A DNA stretch of 60,883 bases from Raoultibacter timonensis (lineage in GTDB: Bacteria > Actinomycetota > Coriobacteriia > Coriobacteriales > Eggerthellaceae), in assembly GCF_900240215.1 (NCBI RefSeq), contig NZ_LT964679.1:2184768-2245650 (forward strand), written 5' to 3'. Made by a program: the position numbers and the translations under genes. Each line of letters opens with the position of its first letter. The first letter of the stretch is position 1. The notes beneath the pieces were generated by a model. The model was not told the DNA's origin and made no database searches. It saw nothing but the letters and a program-made list of their open reading frames with translations. Shown in pieces: positions 29,203 to 38,773 of the stretch.

Positions 29203-29231
29203 ATTCTAGCCGCGAGTTCTAATGCGGTCAA
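29203..29231 (-). promoter_or_regulatory. Strong promoter of the tRNA genes
   Basis: Minus strand: -35 TTGACC (29226-29231), 17-base spacer, -10 TAGAAT (29203-29208). The -10 ends 61 bases before the mature tRNA-Lys 5' end, leaving a leader to be removed by RNase P. Confidence 0.75.
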
Positions 29232-29422
29232 TGAGAATTATCCGACATATTTCGGACACCGGCAAAACGACGGGATCGAGGTAAATCATTCTCAGTTTAA
29301 TTCGAATCCGACGCAAAAGGCATCGCGGAAAACTCACTCGAAAGGACGATGCGTGTAAGACTGTCCGGATTCCTCATGTTCAACGGTGCAAGGTTCCCGC
29401 TTCATCCCTCAGACCGCCGCGC

Positions 29423-29459
29423 AAGACGCGCGCGGTAGGCTTGCTGTATCGCGCGTCTT
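29423..29459 (+). promoter_or_regulatory. Leader hairpin before the DUF11 surface-protein gene
   Basis: AAGACGCGCG (29423-29432) pairs perfectly with CGCGCGTCTT (29450-29459) around a 17-base loop, 23 bases before the AAGGAGGA ribosome site. Could be a transcript stabiliser, an attenuator or a protein-binding dyad. Confidence 0.4.
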
Positions 29460-29495
29460 ACAGCCGAGGTGCGCGGCGAACCAAGGAGGAAGCCG

Positions 29496-32400
29496 ATGTC
29501 CGCAAACCCGATCCGCATACTCGTATTCTTCGTATCGCTGCTCATCTGCGCAGCGGGGCTCGCGGGAAACCCACCCGTCGCCTCTGCTTCGCCGCAGGAA
29601 AACCTGCTCCAGGCAAGCGGGGTGGTCTCGGTCGACAGAACGACTTTCTTCGACGAGGGAAAGTACATCAACCTGCTCGATCTCGAAAACGATATCGCCA
29701 TCCCTGATTTCACTACATCAGGCGGTTCGATGATCGCCCTCACCGACAGCACCGCGAAGCGCGACCCAAACCGAGATTACTCGCCCTATCGCGCCATGCA
29801 GATACCCATCGAGAACGTCTACGGCAGAACCGAAGGCATTCCGGGCTTCGGATTTCTCTGCGACAAGACAGCCTCCGCAGCCAATGGAGCCAGCGTGAGC
29901 ATCGTCTATGACTACGTTGGCGATATGAAGGACATCGCCGATCCGAGCTTCAGCGTTCCCGTATCCATCAAAGCAACCTACACGGTTCGCGACGGCAACA
30001 CGGTGGCCGAACAGGGAGACTACCAAGCGCACTACAACGGCCATCCGCTCGTGCAGATACCCAAGTGCTTCAGCCACGGAATCTTCTTCGTCGGCACCGA
30101 CGAGCTCGATGCGCACTATGAGTTCTTCGAAGCCCAAACCGGGTTGCCGATCGAACTCGGCACGATATACGTGACAGCCACATCGCTCAACCGAGGGGAG
30201 GGGTTCGCCTTGCCGAGCGAAAAAGTGTCCGCCCGCTACGTGAGCAACGAAGCGCCGGACGCCTCGCTGCTCTACAACTACGAGGGGGGAAAGACCCCCT
30301 ACGACGTCATCGCCGGCAGCCTGCTCTACGACAAGACCGACGAATACGGAAATGGCTACACCACGTTTATCGGCTGCCCCGACGTATACGACTCAAACGG
30401 TGACTCTATCGATTTCTCCGATACGATCGGAGAGCAAACGTACTACTGGAGATCGGTCTGCTTCGCCGTCGACAACGAGCTGTCGAATTCGATCGAAACC
30501 AAAGCATACGCAGTCAAAACCGCTTCGTGGTCCGGCACGGCAGGCATCGCGGGCGACGGGGCCGTCATGAACGGTAGTATGTGGTACGCAACCAACTTCA
30601 TGACCCTCACCTCGGTTAAACCGCCGGCTCCGACGAAGATCGCCGACAAAACGCACGATGTCCGTCTGGGCGACACGATCACATACCGCATCGCTCAACA
30701 GGTGAACGACCTCGGCGCAACGAGTTTCATCCGCTACGAATCGATGTCGATCGTCGATACGTTACCGGGCACGCTTCGGTTCGAAAGCGCACGCCTGCTC
30801 GATGAAAGCGGCAAGGAACTCCCTCAAGCAGGTACAGCTGCATTCGACGACAACACGAGGACCGTCTCCTTCGAGTTCGCAAAAGAATTCTGCGAAAGTG
30901 GGATGAGCATGATGGGCGAAACGTACTATCTCGAAATCGAAACCGAGGTGATCGACTATCCCGACGACGGCACCCTGCGGTTCGCCAACAGCGCAAAGGC
31001 CATCATCAACGGAACCGAGCAACCCACCGAAGAGGTTGTAACCGAGCTCGCGCCGCCCGAGCTCGATATCGACAAGCACGTCGAAGCCGATCCTGCAACC
31101 GCGAACGAGTATGAGTTTCCCGTCGGAAGCGAGGTGACCTTTCGCGCAACGCTTACCCAAACGCAAAAGAACGCAAGGGCCAAAACGGTGGCTGTTTCGG
31201 ATCCGCTTCCCGAAGGGCTCGAACTCGTACCCGGCTCGGTTGCGATAGCCGAAGGCGAAAATGCATCCGTCAGCGAAACGGCTGAGGGCTGGACCGCTTC
31301 CCTTGACGAGCTCGACTTCGGAGAAACCGTCGATATATCGTATCGCGCCATCGCGAGCGAGCAGGGAAACGGAACCGAGGTGGTCAATACGGTATACGCC
31401 CATGCGCAAAACATCCCCGATGGCAGCACGGGATGCCCCCTTATCCCCACGTCTGACGATGCCGAGGTGTTCATCAACTCGCCCCGCCTGGTCATCTCCG
31501 AAGAGGCGCTGGTCTCCCCGTTGACCGGAAGCGCCTACGAGCGCCGCGTGGACGATCCTGTCGTTTTCGAGGTGAAGATAGCAGCCGAACCAAAGGGGAC
31601 CATCGCGCGCGACCTTACGCTCGAAAGCCTTCCTCTGCCCGAGGGGCTCACCATCGTCGATGGGCCTGACGCGGTACGCGTCGAGGGAATCAACCTCGAT
31701 GGGGAATCAGCGCAAACCCCCTATCCCGTCCACGGCGACGACGAAGTGCATGGAGAAGCCGAGCAACGTACGATCTCGGGCACCGTCGAGGCATCGGAAA
31801 ACCGGCTTGAATCCTCCCTGTCGCTGAACTACCTGCCTGCCGACACGCCGGTTAAGCTTGTTTTCGAATGCATCCCCTCAGAAGAAGCAAATGGGTGCGA
31901 GATCCTGAACAGCGCCGTAGTTTTTGCGCAAAACGCATCCGGACCCGTAACGGCCGAGCCGGCTGCCCGCGTATGGGTAAACTCGCCGCGCCTCAGTGTT
32001 GCCAAGCAGGCTCCTTCCCTCGCGTACCAAGTAGGCGATATCGTAACGTATCGCATCGACGCCTCCAACCAGGCACGGGGAACCGTCGCCCGCAACGTGG
32101 TTTTCGAGGACGTTCTCGAAACACCGGGCATGGAGCTGCTTCGCAATTCCATCGTGGTCAGCGATCAGGACGGCGCCGTCATCACCGATCAAATCGGCAT
32201 AGCCCAAAACGTCGGCTCGCAGAACTGGAAGATCGAAACAGGAAAGGCGCTTGTCAATAGCCAAAACCATCGTATATGGGATTGCAACAACGGCGGCACA
32301 GTCATCGAAGCGGCTGCGCTCAATCCCCTCGATATCGAACGCGAACGCTCCTTCCGAATCGAATACCAAGCCCTGATCACCGATCAAGCGCTCGCTTCAA

Positions 32401-34439
32401 AAACGGCCACGAACAGCATAACGGCCACAAGCGACGAGAACCTTCCCGCGACCGATACGGAAACCGTTTCGGTCGCCGGTCCCGTTCTGGGCATATCGAA
32501 ATCCGCTGATATCGGTTTTTACCACGTGGGCGACGTGGCAGAGTACACGATCGAGGTAGCCGAATTGCGGACTGGGGAGACCGCGCACAACGTGCGCATC
32601 GGCGACGATCTGCTCGCCGACAGGGCTCGGGCCGTTGCGATCCTCGACGATTCGATTTCGTTGAAAGACGAACGTGGTCGCACCCTTTCCGGGTGGGACG
32701 TCGCATGGGCCGACAACGGGGTGGGCGGACATAGCGGATTCGTTATCACCACCAACGCCGATCTTCCCGATTCGTCGAAAATCATCGTTTCGTACAAAGC
32801 GAGATTCAATGCGAAAACCCCATCGAAGGCCGTAAGCAATACCGCCTGGACCGAAGCGGACGACGCCCCGAGAGCACAAGCAAGCTGCTCGATCACCTGC
32901 GCAGACCCCGACGATACCGCGCTCGAAATAGAGAAGACGTCCGATCGTGAAACCTACTCCCCCGGCCGCACGGCCCGCTATGAACTCTCCATCTTCAACA
33001 CCGACGAAACAGGGCCCGCACGAAGCATCGGCGTGACCGACGCGCTCGAATCGACCGAATCGGCATCGATAGCCAAGGGGTCGGTTGTCGTAAGCAACGG
33101 CGACAACGAACCGATAGATTCCGCGCAAATCGTCTACCGGGCAGACAGCAACGAAACGCTCACGGGCTTTTCCGTTGAAACGGACTTCGATCTGACAAGC
33201 GCCGACCAGCTGACGATACGCTACGAAACGCTGATCGACGAGGAGGCGGAGCCTGGGGATACCGTGAGCAATAGCGCCACGGCTTCGGCAGACAACACGG
33301 GAGACGCGTCGGTCGAACACGAAGTTTCCGTAGCCTTTCCCTCGCACGACCCCGAGCCGATACAGGGATACAAGACGACCGCCTACAAGACCGCCAATCC
33401 CGCATCGGGATCCGCCGTAGAAGCAGGCAGCGAGATAGCGTATCTGATTACCGTCAAGAACACCGGCGCGACAACAACGCCGACTGTGCGGATTCGCGAT
33501 TACATCCCCGAAGGGGCCTCGTATCTGTTCGACTCGGCAAGCGAGGGAGGCGCATTCGTTATCGCCACGGAAAAACGCGACGGCTATGTCGAATGGGTGC
33601 TTACCGATGTCGCACCCGATACCGAACGGTCGGTCGGATTTTCGGTTCGTGTCGGTGAAAACCCGCCTGAATGGATCGTCAACGAGGCGCTCTATTCGGC
33701 ATCGTCCGACTCGGTTACCGCAGGCGATCCGACTTTGCCCGACCCCGACCGCGCCACCGCCCGCACCGTGCACTCGGTCAACACCGCATCGCCCTTCGGC
33801 CCCATCGTGAACGTCGTGAAGTCATCCGTACCGCCAGCAGGCGAAAGCGTGCGAAACGACGACGAGATCGATTACGTGCTTACCGTCTCGAACGTCGGCG
33901 ATGCGATCGCCGAAAACGTGCTCGTTCGCGATCCCGTACCCGAAGGATCATCGTACGTGCCGCAGTCGGCTTCCGATGGCGGTACGTTGGGCGAAAACAA
34001 TCGCCGTATCGAATGGCTCGTGCCGCGCATCGAAGCCGGGGCAACGCTCGAGCTGTCGTTCGCCGTAACGGTCGATGCTCCCCAGACGGTTCGATCGATA
34101 GAGAACCAGGCCTCGTTCGCGCTCAGCGCCGCCGACCGCGCAAGATCGAGCGGCGTTCTCGAAAACACCAGCAACATCGTTGAGCACACCGTGCCTCAAG
34201 CGGGCGCGAACGGGCGCCCGGCAGCGCCGAGGACGGGAGACGGAACCGCGGTCTTTGCGATCGGCGCTTCCGCGCTCATCGCACTCGCCGTTTTGGCAGT
34301 GGCGGCAATCGTCCGCTCGAAGCGCAGGAAAGCGCTCCGCCGGATGCAACGCGTGTCACCGGAGACCGCCGCCGCGCCGCCGCGCGCGAAAGCCCATTCG
34401 CCCAAACGAAGGCGACACGACTATCTGCGATGGCGATAG
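29496..34439 (+). CDS. Large DUF11-repeat cell-surface protein
   Basis: A 1,647-residue secreted, probably wall-spanning protein. An N-terminal signal peptide (residues 1-35, IRILVFFVSLLICAAGLAG) precedes a 330-residue unique domain and then about eight tandem beta-sandwich repeats of the DUF11 type, each opening with a pattern like LxIxKxxxxxxYxVGDxxxY and containing a VxDxLPEG strand (clear near 34050-34060 nt and 33480-33520 nt). The C-terminus has RTGDG, a single transmembrane helix (IGASALIALAVLAVAAIV) and an unusually long basic tail of about 45 residues. The sequence before the helix reads APRTGD, not a classical LPxTG, so sortase anchoring is uncertain. Start at 29496 follows AAGGAGGA. 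Probably an adhesin or spacer stalk. Confidence 0.88.
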   Translation: MSANPIRILVFFVSLLICAAGLAGNPPVASASPQENLLQASGVVSVDRTTFFDEGKYINLLDLENDIAIPDFTTSGGSMIALTDSTAKRDPNRDYSPYRAMQIPIENVYGRTEGIPGFGFLCDKTASAANGASVSIVYDYVGDMKDIADPSFSVPVSIKATYTVRDGNTVAEQGDYQAHYNGHPLVQIPKCFSHGIFFVGTDELDAHYEFFEAQTGLPIELGTIYVTATSLNRGEGFALPSEKVSARYVSNEAPDASLLYNYEGGKTPYDVIAGSLLYDKTDEYGNGYTTFIGCPDVYDSNGDSIDFSDTIGEQTYYWRSVCFAVDNELSNSIETKAYAVKTASWSGTAGIAGDGAVMNGSMWYATNFMTLTSVKPPAPTKIADKTHDVRLGDTITYRIAQQVNDLGATSFIRYESMSIVDTLPGTLRFESARLLDESGKELPQAGTAAFDDNTRTVSFEFAKEFCESGMSMMGETYYLEIETEVIDYPDDGTLRFANSAKAIINGTEQPTEEVVTELAPPELDIDKHVEADPATANEYEFPVGSEVTFRATLTQTQKNARAKTVAVSDPLPEGLELVPGSVAIAEGENASVSETAEGWTASLDELDFGETVDISYRAIASEQGNGTEVVNTVYAHAQNIPDGSTGCPLIPTSDDAEVFINSPRLVISEEALVSPLTGSAYERRVDDPVVFEVKIAAEPKGTIARDLTLESLPLPEGLTIVDGPDAVRVEGINLDGESAQTPYPVHGDDEVHGEAEQRTISGTVEASENRLESSLSLNYLPADTPVKLVFECIPSEEANGCEILNSAVVFAQNASGPVTAEPAARVWVNSPRLSVAKQAPSLAYQVGDIVTYRIDASNQARGTVARNVVFEDVLETPGMELLRNSIVVSDQDGAVITDQIGIAQNVGSQNWKIETGKALVNSQNHRIWDCNNGGTVIEAAALNPLDIERERSFRIEYQALITDQALASKTATNSITATSDENLPATDTETVSVAGPVLGISKSADIGFYHVGDVAEYTIEVAELRTGETAHNVRIGDDLLADRARAVAILDDSISLKDERGRTLSGWDVAWADNGVGGHSGFVITTNADLPDSSKIIVSYKARFNAKTPSKAVSNTAWTEADDAPRAQASCSITCADPDDTALEIEKTSDRETYSPGRTARYELSIFNTDETGPARSIGVTDALESTESASIAKGSVVVSNGDNEPIDSAQIVYRADSNETLTGFSVETDFDLTSADQLTIRYETLIDEEAEPGDTVSNSATASADNTGDASVEHEVSVAFPSHDPEPIQGYKTTAYKTANPASGSAVEAGSEIAYLITVKNTGATTTPTVRIRDYIPEGASYLFDSASEGGAFVIATEKRDGYVEWVLTDVAPDTERSVGFSVRVGENPPEWIVNEALYSASSDSVTAGDPTLPDPDRATARTVHSVNTASPFGPIVNVVKSSVPPAGESVRNDDEIDYVLTVSNVGDAIAENVLVRDPVPEGSSYVPQSASDGGTLGENNRRIEWLVPRIEAGATLELSFAVTVDAPQTVRSIENQASFALSAADRARSSGVLENTSNIVEHTVPQAGANGRPAAPRTGDGTAVFAIGASALIALAVLAVAAIVRSKRRKALRRMQRVSPETAAAPPRAKAHSPKRRRHDYLRWR

Positions 34440-34451
34440 CGGGGCAGAGAC

Positions 34452-34480
34452 GCGCCCCGAACCAAAGCGGCTCGGGGCGC
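34452..34480. terminator. Hairpin between convergent surface-protein and symporter genes
   Basis: Nine-base stem GCGCCCCGA/TCGGGGCGC with an 11-base loop in the 80-base gap between two convergent genes; likely ends transcription in both directions, though no U-run is obvious. Confidence 0.6.
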
Positions 34481-34519
34481 TGCACCAGAAGACGTTGCGG
34501 TTTGCGCGGTTTCGCCCGC

Positions 34520-36004
34520 TTAGGCCTCTTCTTCGCCTACACGCAAAGCGCGGTCGTGTTCGGCAAGCTCTTCGGCGGTTTCGTGCCAGCACTGCGTCGG
34601 AGGCAAACCGGGAATGCTCGAGGCCACGAAAACCGGATCTTTATGCTGCTTGCGCTGCGCCGTGTAATCATCGAGCGCGCGAAGCGCCCACTTGCCGAGC
34701 AGGACGATGGAGATGATGTTCACGAACGCCATGGCGCCCATCACGATATCCGCAACGTTCCAAGCGAGATCGAAACTCGACTGCGCACCCATGAAGATGG
34801 CGACAAGGCACGTGATGCGAAACACGAACAAGACGATCTTGTTGTCTTTGATGAATTTGATATTGCTCTCAGCATAGAAATAATTGCCGATCAGGCTGGA
34901 GAAAGCGAAGGCGAAAATCGAGAACGTGATGAAATGGATGCCCAATTCGCCGACCGAATAGTTGATGGCCTGTTGCACGAGCGGCATGCCGTTGAGATCG
35001 CCCGGCTCTCCTCCGACGAAGAACACGAGCACCATCATCGCGGTACATGAGCAGATTACGAGCGTATCGATAAACACCGAAAGGGTCTGCACGAGACCCT
35101 GTTTGCAGGGATGCGATACCGACGCCGCAGCGGCAGCGTTGGGAGCAGAGCCCATGCCGGCCTCGTTCGAGAAAAGCCCGCGCTTGATGCCAATCACGAC
35201 AACCGACCCGGCAAAGCCGCCGAAGATCGATTGGAAGTTGAACGCCGATTCGAAGATGAGCGAGAACACCGCGGGGATCGCATCGATATGCGTGGCCGTG
35301 ATCCATACCGAAAGGGCGATGTAGGCAATCGCCATGATAGGCACGATGATCGATGTCATGAAGCTGATGCGGTGCGCACCGCCGAAGATGACGAACGCGG
35401 TGAACACGACGAGCACGATTGCGAGCGCCAGCGGCGCCTGCGATTCGGAGTAGCCGGGGATGTAGTATTCGAGCGACGAGCTCATGTTGAAAGACTGCAG
35501 CGCATTGAACCCGTACGCAAAGCAGATGATGAGCAGGATACTGAACAGCACGCCGAGCCAGCGCTTTCCGAGCGCCTGCTCGATATAATAAGCGGGTCCG
35601 CCGCGAAATTCCCCGCCCGGGCCCTTGATTTTGAACATCTGCGCAAGCGTCGATTCGATAAACGCCGAAGCCGACCCGATGAGAGCCATGAGCCACATCC
35701 AGAAAACCGCCCCCGGTCCGCCGGTAGCAACCGCCGTGGCGATACCTGCTATGTTGCCGGTGCCGACGCGGCTCGCCGTCGAAACCATGAGAGCCTGGAA
35801 CGACGAGACGCTCCTGGTACCGCCCACGTGCTTCTGCTCGGTCAGTACCGTGAACATGTCCTTGATATAGCGGAACTGAACGCCCTTGGTCCGTATGGTG
35901 AAATACACCCCGGCTCCCACGAGCATGAACACGAGCACGTAGGTGTACATCGCTTCGCTGATCGCGCCGGTAACGCTGATGAGTGTATCGGTCATCCCGT
36001 CCAA
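34520..36004 (-). CDS. Sodium:alanine/glycine symporter (AGCS family)
   Basis: An inner-membrane Na+-coupled amino acid importer, about 494 residues with 10-12 transmembrane segments. Family motifs are visible: RVGTGNIAGIATA near residue 85, GGPAYYIEQALG near 145 and RGLFSNEAGMGSAPNAAA near 285. A TTG at 36004 is proposed as start because AGGAGG lies seven bases before it; the ATG nine bases downstream (35995) is 16 bases from that site. The C-terminal 50 residues are a charged cytosolic tail. Substrate is probably alanine, glycine or serine by family. Confidence 0.93.
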   Translation of the reverse strand: MDGMTDTLISVTGAISEAMYTYVLVFMLVGAGVYFTIRTKGVQFRYIKDMFTVLTEQKHVGGTRSVSSFQALMVSTASRVGTGNIAGIATAVATGGPGAVFWMWLMALIGSASAFIESTLAQMFKIKGPGGEFRGGPAYYIEQALGKRWLGVLFSILLIICFAYGFNALQSFNMSSSLEYYIPGYSESQAPLALAIVLVVFTAFVIFGGAHRISFMTSIIVPIMAIAYIALSVWITATHIDAIPAVFSLIFESAFNFQSIFGGFAGSVVVIGIKRGLFSNEAGMGSAPNAAAAASVSHPCKQGLVQTLSVFIDTLVICSCTAMMVLVFFVGGEPGDLNGMPLVQQAINYSVGELGIHFITFSIFAFAFSSLIGNYFYAESNIKFIKDNKIVLFVFRITCLVAIFMGAQSSFDLAWNVADIVMGAMAFVNIISIVLLGKWALRALDDYTAQRKQHKDPVFVASSIPGLPPTQCWHETAEELAEHDRALRVGEEEA

Positions 36005-36105
36005 TCGAATACCTCCTCGTCTATACAACTAGCGAATTGTACCAGATGGGAAGCCTGATTGCATCACCCGCATATTTCTGATGAAACCCCGATTGCAGCC
36101 CGAAA

Positions 36106-36132
36106 GCAAGAAGGCCCCCGCATGCGGGGGCC
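36106..36132 (-). terminator. Rho-independent terminator after the HD-domain gene
   Basis: A 20-base perfect palindrome GGCCCCCGCATGCGGGGGCC (36113-36132) followed on the minus strand by a U-rich run, 22 bases past the stop codon. Confidence 0.8.
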
Positions 36133-36154
36133 CGGCAGCCAAACGGGGCGGCGC

Positions 36155-36757
36155 TTATTCGGCGGGAACGAACGTGTCCTTGTCGGGTGCGAACGACTGC
36201 ATGGCCGTGATGGTGCGATCGAACAGCTCGTCGAGCTCCCAACCGAGCATCTCGGCTCCGCTGCGAATCACCTCGCGGCTGACTCCCGCCGCAAAACGCT
36301 TGTCCTTGAACTTCTTCTTGAGCGACTTCACCTCGAAATCCATGACGCTTTTCGAGGGACGCATGACGATGGCAGCTCCGATGAGCCCCGTGAGTTCCTC
36401 CGTCGCGAACAGAATCTTCTCCATCATGAGTTCCGGCTTGGGCAGATCGGTGTTGAAATCCGACGTATGCGACTGGATAGCGCGTATGAGCTCGGGGGTG
36501 CCGCCGGCAGCCTCGATATCCTGCGCGGCGTAGATGGTATGCAGCTCGGGCTCGTTGTCGTGCTCTTCCCAATCGAGGTCGTGCAGTAAACCGACGATGC
36601 CCCAAAACTCCTCGTTTTCAGGATCGTACTCGCGCGCAAAGTACATCATGGTCTGCTCAACCGTCTCGCCGTGTTCGATATGGAACGGATCCTTGTTGTG
36701 CTCCTTCAAAAGTTCGAGCGCCTCATCGCGCGTCATACCAGCTTCAAGCTTCGCCAT
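36155..36757 (-). CDS. HD-domain hydrolase (predicted phosphohydrolase)
   Basis: A 200-residue soluble protein with an HD-type metal phosphohydrolase fold: His in NKDPFHIEHGETVEQ, the paired GLLHDLDWEEHDN motif near residue 57 and a later IQSHTSDFN His. Members act on nucleotides or phosphoesters; the substrate here is not predictable. The gene stands alone with a terminator behind it. The ATG at 36757 follows AGGAGG-like sequence (AGGAGGAGCC). Confidence 0.85.
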   Translation of the reverse strand: MAKLEAGMTRDEALELLKEHNKDPFHIEHGETVEQTMMYFAREYDPENEEFWGIVGLLHDLDWEEHDNEPELHTIYAAQDIEAAGGTPELIRAIQSHTSDFNTDLPKPELMMEKILFATEELTGLIGAAIVMRPSKSVMDFEVKSLKKKFKDKRFAAGVSREVIRSGAEMLGWELDELFDRTITAMQSFAPDKDTFVPAE

Positions 36758-36831
36758 GGCTCCTCCTGTTTCGCCTTGATCGATTACTGCCCACTATAGC
36801 AATTCGTTTGCCCATGGCAAGCCACTGCCGC

Positions 36832-37704
36832 CTAGAACGTTATTCCAACCGCCGAAATGACAAGCCCCCACACCACGCCGATGCCGTAGAGAAGCGCGAG
36901 GATTGCGATGTTCTGCTTAATGGAACGGTTCGTGCGGAACAGCACGAGCAAACCGACGCCCGCCGAAACGAGCAGCCCCGCCATCATGGCTCCAGCCGCC
37001 AGCGTGCCCTCGAGGTACAGCTCGGTGATGACGACGGATGCCGCACAGTTGGGAATGAGGCCTACGAGCGCCGAGGCGAACACCGAAAGGCCCGGGTTCG
37101 CACCGAGGAACTCGGCGAGCACATCTTCGCCGACGCCTTCGATAACGGCTTCGAGCACAAGCGTGATGATGAAGATGAACAGCGTAACCTGCAGCGTATG
37201 CTTGATAGCGCTTTTGAGAATTCCGCCATCGCCGCCATGGCAGTGGCAGTGATCGCGTTCGCACAGCTCGTGAATGCTCATCGCATCGGCACCGCGGCGG
37301 CGGGCGATGCGCAGCGCCCCGTCGACGAGAAAGCCCATGACCAAACCGATAAGCAGCTTCGCTCCGAGGATTTTCAGGATAACGGCGGGATCGACCTGCT
37401 CGGCAATGAAGATGGGCAGCATCTCATCCGAAGTCGAAAGGAACACGGCGATGAGCGTTCCAAGCGTGATCACCCGCCCGGCATACAGCGTCGCGGCAGC
37501 AGCGGAAAACCCGCACTGGGGAAACACGCCGAGCACTGCGCCGATCGCAGGTCCCGCGGCCCCCGCCTTTCGGATGGCGGCTTCGGCCCTATCGCCCGCT
37601 TTATGCTCGAGCGCCTCCATAGCAAGATAGGTAACGAACAGAAACGGTACAAGCCGCAGCGTGTCGATCACCGAGTGTTCCAAAATATGTAAGATGATTT
37701 CCAT
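36832..37704 (-). CDS. Putative heavy-metal (manganese/arsenic-type) permease
   Basis: A 290-residue membrane protein with two homologous halves of about four to five segments each. The paired motifs FPQCGFSAAAATLYAGRVIT near residue 60 and LIPNCAASVVITELYLEGTL near 215 match the ArsP_2/putative manganese transporter family. A cytosolic loop between the halves is rich in Cys and His (ELCERDHCHCHGGDGG near 140), suitable for metal binding. The start at 37704 is chosen because it gives a family-like N-terminus; the longer reading upstream is unlike membrane protein. Direction and substrate are inferred from the family. Confidence 0.82.
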   Translation of the reverse strand: MEIILHILEHSVIDTLRLVPFLFVTYLAMEALEHKAGDRAEAAIRKAGAAGPAIGAVLGVFPQCGFSAAAATLYAGRVITLGTLIAVFLSTSDEMLPIFIAEQVDPAVILKILGAKLLIGLVMGFLVDGALRIARRRGADAMSIHELCERDHCHCHGGDGGILKSAIKHTLQVTLFIFIITLVLEAVIEGVGEDVLAEFLGANPGLSVFASALVGLIPNCAASVVITELYLEGTLAAGAMMAGLLVSAGVGLLVLFRTNRSIKQNIAILALLYGIGVVWGLVISAVGITF

Positions 37705-37825
37705 GGCTGAGTATTCTAGCAGAACCATCGAATCTACGTGCAGCAAGCTCATGGCCGTTGACGAACCGCAGAAAACCCGCGCTCGGCGCCACCCGAAGAG
37801 GACGCCATGAAGCAGCAAGCGACGA

Positions 37826-38650
37826 TCAGCGCTCGCGCAGTTCCCAAAACGCCACAGCCGAAGCGGCGGCGACGTTGAGCGAGTCGACTCCGTGGGCCAT
37901 GGGAATCTTGACCGTATAGTCGCAACGCGCGATAGTCGATTGCGCAAGCCCGTCGCCTTCGGTACCGAACACCATAGCCAACCGATCGCAAGCATGAAGA
38001 CGCTCATCATCGATCGAAAGGGATTCGTCGGTCAGAGCGAATGCCGCCGTGGCGAACCCGAGGCTCCGCAGCAGAGCCAACCCCGCTTCGGGCCAATCTT
38101 CCACCGTGCTTCCTATGCGGGTCCAAGGAACTTGAAACACCGTTCCCATCGAAACCCGCACAGCACGTCGGTACAAAGGATCGCAGCAGCTCGGCGTCAC
38201 GAGCACCGCATCGATGCCAAGCGCTGCCGCCGAGCGGAAAATCGCCCCCACGTTGGTATGGTCGACGACGCCTTCGAGCACGGCCACGCGATGCGCATCA
38301 GCCAGCAGGTTCTCGACGCTCGGCAGCACGGGCCTGCGCATCGCAGCAAGGATCCCCCGCGTAAGCTCGAAACCCGTCAGACGTTTGAGCTCATCGGCAG
38401 GCAGCACGAACACCGGCACATCGGATTGAACGCGGTCGATAACGCCCGTCGACGCATCAAGCCATTTCTCCTCCATGAGAAACGAGATCGGCTCGTAGGC
38501 CGCAGCGAGCGCTCGGTCGATCACTTTGATCGACTCCGCGATGAAAATGCCCTTCTCGGGCTCGAGCCGATTGCGCAACTGCGCTTCGGTAAGCCGCGCA
38601 TATGCATCGAGGCGCGAATCCCCCAACGACGACAACCGGATAATCGGCAC
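37826..38650 (-). CDS. SpoU/TrmH-family RNA 2'-O-methyltransferase
   Basis: A 274-residue SPOUT-class methyltransferase that modifies rRNA or tRNA ribose using S-adenosylmethionine. Residues 1-100 form a substrate-binding domain; the catalytic domain contains motif 1 (LEGVVDHTNVGAIFRSAAAL near 128), motif 2 (MVFGTEGDGL) and motif 3 (IPMAHGVDSLNVAAASAVAF). In motif 3 the usual Gly-rich segment is AHGVD, a mild deviation. It is separately transcribed from its neighbours as far as can be seen. Confidence 0.9.
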   Translation of the reverse strand: MPIIRLSSLGDSRLDAYARLTEAQLRNRLEPEKGIFIAESIKVIDRALAAAYEPISFLMEEKWLDASTGVIDRVQSDVPVFVLPADELKRLTGFELTRGILAAMRRPVLPSVENLLADAHRVAVLEGVVDHTNVGAIFRSAAALGIDAVLVTPSCCDPLYRRAVRVSMGTVFQVPWTRIGSTVEDWPEAGLALLRSLGFATAAFALTDESLSIDDERLHACDRLAMVFGTEGDGLAQSTIARCDYTVKIPMAHGVDSLNVAAASAVAFWELRER

Positions 38651-38773
38651 GTGAAGCTCCCATCAACGACGTGTTCGAAAAAACGAATCTTCTCTACCAT
38701 ATTCTACTTCGCGGGGATGGCATTGCCGCGCACATCCGCCTATGATCATGGAATCACAGCAAGGAGGAAGTGC

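Larger units (their letters stand above)
29143..29495. other. 353-base divergent gap between tRNA-Lys and the surface-protein gene
   Basis: Holds the tRNA promoter on the minus strand and the leader of the large surface-protein gene on the plus strand, including a 10-bp inverted repeat at 29423-29459. No protein gene is supported. Confidence 0.6.

Noticed and set aside
36808..37692. 294-codon plus-strand frame opposite the metal-permease-like gene
   Set aside because: Antisense to a clear two-half membrane protein; hydrophilic shadow frame without motifs.
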